Assembly: GCF_905115235.1 (NCBI RefSeq)
Contig: NC_051849.1
Span: 41,591,017-41,655,016 of the forward strand
DNA length: 64,000 bases
Reading direction: 5' to 3'
Origin: Hermetia illucens
Lineage: Eukaryota; Arthropoda; Insecta; Diptera; Stratiomyidae
Under the pieces are notes generated by a model. It did no database searches, was not told where the DNA came from, and worked only from the letters and a program-made list of their open reading frames with translations. Positions 58,982 through 64,000 of this stretch are shown here, piece after piece (within the stretch, counting starts at the first letter, position 1; each line of letters opens with the position of its first letter). The position numbers were made by a program, and so were the translations under genes.

Positions 58982-60400
58982 GACGACATACCATCCGCTG
59001 TGTCTTCAAACGCTACAGATAATACAATATTGTAGAAAATCGCTACGCAACCACTCTAGAGGTTATACAAATTCTGTTCGACCGCCTTCGGAGACGGATT
59101 GTCGTTTTCACGTCGGGCGGTATTCTTGGAACACTACCGCAACAAGACCGCGGGCCTATCCAACATTCACCGCGAAACCGGCACTCGATCGCGCTATAAC
59201 CAATTTACAAGTGAATTTGTGCGAAAAGTCAATCACAACAAAACAACGTCGCCGCCATTTTGAAAATCCCCAAGACTGTTCGCGACCGGATTCAGGCGGC
59301 AGATTCTGCGGGACATCCAAACAGGTTTTTCCGTGCACTTAATTTGCGAAACTTGAACTGCACTTTACGAACTGCAGATCGGTACGGTCAAGTAGTCCTG
59401 GTGATGCCTTTAACCTTTGTGAAATTCCAAAATGCGCGAAGTTCATCTACCACACGCACTTGCCAAAATCGAGCTTCAGAATCGGTCTTGACAGATGGTA
59501 GGGTTACCATATTGAGGGGATTTGCAGAAGTTTTCTAACATTCAAAGAACAGTGAAGGCGACCATCCACAACCTTCCAAAGTGAATGTGAAGAAGTAAAT
59601 TTAAGCCTAGAATGACAATCGTTCGGCGTAAAATGGAACATTATTCCAATTTTTTTATCATTTGACAGTGTTGCGAAAAATTTCGCTGATAACGCTATAA
59701 AGCAAACAGAAAATAATCTAAACAATTTTTAACTTATGTGAATCAGTAAGAATCATGTTTAATTTTTTCGTTTCAAAAGCAAGAAAATCGGAAATTATTA
59801 TAAATAAATAAATAATTATTCTTTATCATTGCAAATTTATAGCGACATATATAGATGTTGGAATTTTCAAGGGTATCATGTAGGATTTTTGATAAACGGT
59901 TATCAAAATTTCAATTTTGAACAATGATATTTTTCAAGAAGTGACTAGGTATTCAAGCATACAAAAATATAGCTGATTCGATTAATTTTGCACGTGCATT
60001 TCATCTGTAAAGGTTAACATTGTCAATTTTTCTAGTATAACGTAAAAGGAGCATATCAGAATTGTTTTTTTTCTATAAAGATTTTCATAAATAGGAGTCG
60101 TACTGATGTGCTAATAGAAACAAAGCTCGGAAATGTTTAGCGTAGTTTGTCGCCGCCGCTAAAAATCTCGAAAAATGCAGGGTAACATGTGTCTTGGCAA
60201 AAGGAAATTTGGTATAGCGCTATGCAGGAAGGCAGAAGCTGCCACGAAAAATGGCGATTCCGCTACCATATTTCGCATCACGAAAGAACGTGCAGGTCCC
60301 ACGAAGGTCTGGTTAGGGACGTTAGCCGTAGACTCCTGATCTACAATGAGGAGTAGCTTAAGAAGTGGAGAGATAATTTTACCGTGATTCCCAACCTGTT
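58982..60400. other. Upstream flank of the zinc-finger gene and AT-rich DNA
   Basis: 58982-59540 is moderately GC-rich and should hold the promoter. 59560-60180 is very AT-rich without recognised repeats. Confidence 0.3.
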
Positions 60401-61150
60401 AGAATTTCACATCTTGTGAATGCAATGGCTAATCATCGTTGCATGCGGATACGGACTATTGCTCCAAACACAAGTAAAATCATCTCGGTCATGAATGCGC
60501 TCAAGCGGCGCCGCATCGTTTGGTTTGACGGTCTCCCCACGGAATTGTTTATTACAGCTCTTGCTGTTTCAGCACTGAACCGTAAATTCTGGAATCTGAG
60601 TGGTAGTGATTGGACAGACATCAATATCCTTTAGATCTTTTTGGAGCGGTATGCGGAGTTCAGACTTCCTCTTCAACTGCTTTTCATTGGCTTTGAGAAG
60701 GCTTTCATCAGAGTGAAGAGAGTCTAACTGATTCGGTCTAGGCAGGATAGGCAGAGCGACGTATAATGGCACAAAATGTCATGTTCTGCTCCGAGATAAG
60801 ATTGGAGTTTGAGAGGGTTGCATTCTGTTATTCAAAGGCTTCAATGAAACATAACATTCTTTCGGCAAAAACTTCGACACTATAAATGTCATTTCATGAC
60901 AGAGTCATGAACCTTTCTTGAATGCCTCGGGGTTTGGAAAGACAAGCAAGCAGAGTCGGACTGAAGATAAAAACAGACAAAACAAAGATACTCAGTCTGA
61001 GGGGTCATCATACCGGTCAATTTGTCTACCTTGGTAGCGTTGTTTCTACCGATTCTGACACCGATCTTCATGTCACCCGACCTATTATGTGCTATATCCG
61101 ACTTCATTATTTCGTCTAAAATTTGGAAAAGTAGATACCTCAACACCTCT
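60400..61150 (+). mobile_element. LINE family F3, RT fragment in plus orientation
   Basis: 60470-60560 reads 'MNALKRRRIVWFDGLPTELF' (RT N-terminal block), 60690-60720 'IGFEKAF', and 60922-61080 'VGLKIKTDKTKILSL' and 'FVYLGSVVSTDSDTDL', all in the usual order of this family. Shifted frames and gaps show it is dead. Confidence 0.68.
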
Positions 61151-64000
61151 CCGTGGTGTTATATGGGAAATTACCATCACTCTTACACAAAAACTCGAAG
61201 CCTTCGTTTACATTTATCTCTTTTGTGTCATCGAGTACACTAGACTGAGCTGAATCGTCATACGGGCGAGACACCGGTAGATATATTAACTAGAGGATGG
61301 TAGTGGCAGTGAATAGGTCGCACTTTCAGAAAGGGTGGCCAATGTATTACTGGTTATGCTATGAAATGGCCAGTGTCCTGCTCGTACATAACACTATGAA
61401 TTGAACAAGTTTCTGAAATCAGATTTTGCAATCATCCAGATGGGTAATACAGGCATGATCAGGACCTATTTCTTTTAAGATATGAGGATAGATGTCTTGA
61501 GAATCAAGAGGTCGATGAATTAATAAGAGATTGCCATACTATACTTTGTTAAGTCAGAGAGACCGCATAAGACGAAAACCAAGGGGAGATTTGCTGTATC
61601 ATGGTACGAGTTCCAAAAGTATATATAAAAGTAACGCGGATTACTTTAGAGAACGGAGAAGAAGTTTTATGCGAAAGAAAGTAATTCAGCGTCACGTAAC
61701 GGACTTTACTGCACGAATATCTAATCCATTTAGAAATAAAACAATAATTTTGAGACTATTAGAATAATTTTGTGATATGATGATGATGATTGATAACTAT
61801 GAAAATTTCATTCAGCTATGCACAATGAAGAAAGTATGGAAAGCCATCATAGAACCAAGGTATAGGTTATACAGTTTCGGAACCTATTCCAACCATCAAA
61901 TATCAGCCCAACCTCCAAAAGCATAGGTTGCGACTCACTGACAGCTGATGCAAACGAAGCGTAGAATATGAATGCAAGCTGTGTTTTTGTATTTTAAATT
62001 CATTCTGATGAGATGCCAATGCATCATGAATTAAGACCCATGAAGTTTGCAAGCAGGTTCTTTTCCACGGGACTCTTTTGTAGAACTTTCATGACTGATC
62101 TCGGATATTAACCCCAAAAATCTACGTTCATTACAAGTACATGTGATGCTTTGAACTAGAAGCGGGTACCACAGAAAAGCAGAAATAAACTGTATTTCCG
62201 GCAGCAAAGCCTGTATCAATGAGATGGGAAATCAAGTCAGTGATCTGTAATTAAAGCTACTGAGACATCTGATCTTTTTAATAGGAAAACTCAACTGTCA
62301 AAACACTATGGGTTGCAGATGAGTTCCGAGATATTATCATCTAGTATGACTTCAATTTTGAAATGTCCTACATCAACCTTGGGCGTGAGAATAATCAAAA
62401 ATGTCTCTGGTAGTTTTCTCCAAATTCTCCACCTTACATATTACTTTTCAACCTCTTTTCTCCACTAAACTTACTATCATCGAATTCATTCGTTTCCACC
62501 AAGTTCTCCGACTGATAAAAACGTCAAATTTTCAAAGATTTTACAATAAGTAATTACGAATTTAGCTTCTTTTTCGTGGTTTTGTATGATGATGGAGATA
62601 TAGGCGCTTAAAATTTCTAACAAGGTATTTTTTAATTACACAATAACAGTGTTTAGTGTTTTTTGAAAAGCCAACTTTTCAAGCTATCTCATTCTCTCAG
62701 CTCTCTATAAAATTGTCAAATTAATTTTCTCTTCGTAACGAATGGCACGAATTTTCCCATTTACTGATAGTTACCCACTTTTTGTAGCTCAGAGCTTATA
62801 AACCACTTTACTATGCTCCTTGCTTTAAACTGTATAGTATCTACTTTTCTCACTGCCAGTAGAGGAACAGAGGATTCACGTCCGTTCACGTTGTAGTGCT
62901 TCATTGTTTTCTGGGAGGTTTTCATTCCCTTCTTCTCATATTGCAAAGCATTTCGTACACGAAAAAACGCCTTAGCACTTCCATATGAATTTCGTCGATA
63001 CATTTAGGGTCGAGAGAATGTTTAATTTTCTAACATCAGTCGTAGGGGACAGGGTAGATTACTTCGATCCTTCTTACTATTTCGGAGAACCGTAAAATGA
63101 GTTCGATTTTTTGGATTGGGGTTTGAGAGCTTTTCATCCCTGGCGAAGATAAATAGAAAACTTGTCCGTGTTGTGCTGTGAATGGGAGGTACTTAACAAG
63201 CAGTAGTTCAAGTTTGGGGGCGTTAAAATTAATTCAATGATTCTTGTATTCAATTAATTTCTTGAGTCAAGGTGGAAAGCGAAATGATCAGAAACTGTAA
63301 CTCCCTCTTTCAAAGCAAATTTAGAAGCGTTTAGCTACTTGACCAGAGACACATTCCGCCAGTACTCCTATTCTTTCGGTACTCAAATATGAATTTAGTG
63401 TGTCACAAATAACGTATATCCTGATTGGCAAAAATTACTGCACAGATTTTCCACGTCTCCCATTATTACGCTTTTATCCCCGGAAAGAAACTTATTCAAA
63501 TTAAATCATAATATGGAGACTTTACCCCACAAGATAGAGACTTCAACAAAATTAAGTTTATTGTCTATAATATATTTCGGAGAAAGGGGAACGAAGTGTT
63601 TTTCCAAATTTTTGCTCCTGGAATTCTATTTCCTGCTTCATTTCCAAGAGAGTAGTTAGGTTCTATATTCTTGGTTGACAATAGCTGTTTGATCAACACC
63701 TCAAGTTTTTCAAAACAACGTATATATCAGTGTTTAAATTTTCTAAAAGAATTTTCTAATTTTCATAAATTTTCCCCAATTTTTCAACCTTTTAATCTGT
63801 GTACCATGTCCTAGTTCTTTTTATCCTCCGAACTGATGATAGCAAGAAACATTTCTCCCGGAATTCCCGTTTTCCTAAAAATTTTCTTACTTTTCTATAT
63901 TCTTCTTCAAAACTGAAAGCTAGATTTTTACCTAGTTTTCTATTCCAGGCCCTATATCGAAAAAATTGCAATTTTTGCACTATTTTTGATAAGATTCGAG
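61151..64000. other. AT-rich right end of the window, no gene seen
   Basis: Only short open frames without recognisable families. No tRNA, rRNA or SINE is seen. Confidence 0.35.

Noticed and set aside
1-64000. CRISPR arrays, bacterial operons, integrons or phage
   Set aside because: Split genes with GT-AG introns and animal retrotransposons show a eukaryotic chromosome; no spaced short repeats are seen.

Overview
The window looks like a repeat-rich stretch of nuclear DNA from a dipteran (fly or gnat) or closely related insect. The clues are an insect-type nicotinic acetylcholine receptor gene, a ZAD-type zinc-finger gene, many introns of only about 50-60 bases, and an AT-rich background packed with non-LTR retrotransposons. 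The species cannot be fixed from sequence alone.

Five host genes can be read exon by exon, and in each the joined coding exons stay in frame. From left to right: a CEP78-like centrosomal leucine-rich-repeat protein (4499-13709, minus, 6 exons, 568 codons); the mitochondrial rhomboid protease PARL/rhomboid-7 (14356-21031, minus, 7 exons, 321 codons); importin-11 (28469-40401, minus, 15 exons, 989 codons); a nicotinic acetylcholine receptor alpha-type subunit (47075-54318, plus, 11 exons, 518 codons); and a ZAD-C2H2 zinc-finger protein (57335-58981, minus, 2 exons, 529 codons). They serve unrelated processes (centriole, mitochondrion, nuclear import, synapse, transcription) and show no operon-like link.

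Most other recognisable sequence is fossil mobile DNA. One or two large introns per gene hold nearly all of it: CEP78 intron 1 (7.3 kb), PARL intron 5 (5.4 kb), importin-11 intron 5 (8.2 kb) and receptor intron 8 (3.7 kb). At least six LINE groups can be separated. F1 is RTE-like, about 3.2 kb, with a TGA-type tail. F2 is RTE-like, with its own conserved linker. F3 is a third endonuclease/RT family. F4 is an RNase H-bearing family with a CCTA-type tail. F5 is R1/LOA-like. F6 is R2/R4-like. There is also a Penelope-like element, a broken Gypsy-type LTR element (CsRn1-like), a tRNA-derived SINE family with six copies, a non-autonomous family ending in a short perfect hairpin beside a GACA repeat (five copies), and a 609-base foldback element with perfect 25-base terminal inverted repeats. 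Several are nested in each other. Most large intronic insertions lie antisense to the host gene.

I found no convincing new multi-gene system. The best leads are the hairpin-ended repeat family, the foldback element, the presence of CEP78 in a fly-like genome, and the alpha-type receptor subunit whose other features point to the Drosophila beta2 / insect alpha8 group. The right-hand 4-5 kb (59.5-64 kb) is AT-rich with only one degraded LINE seen.
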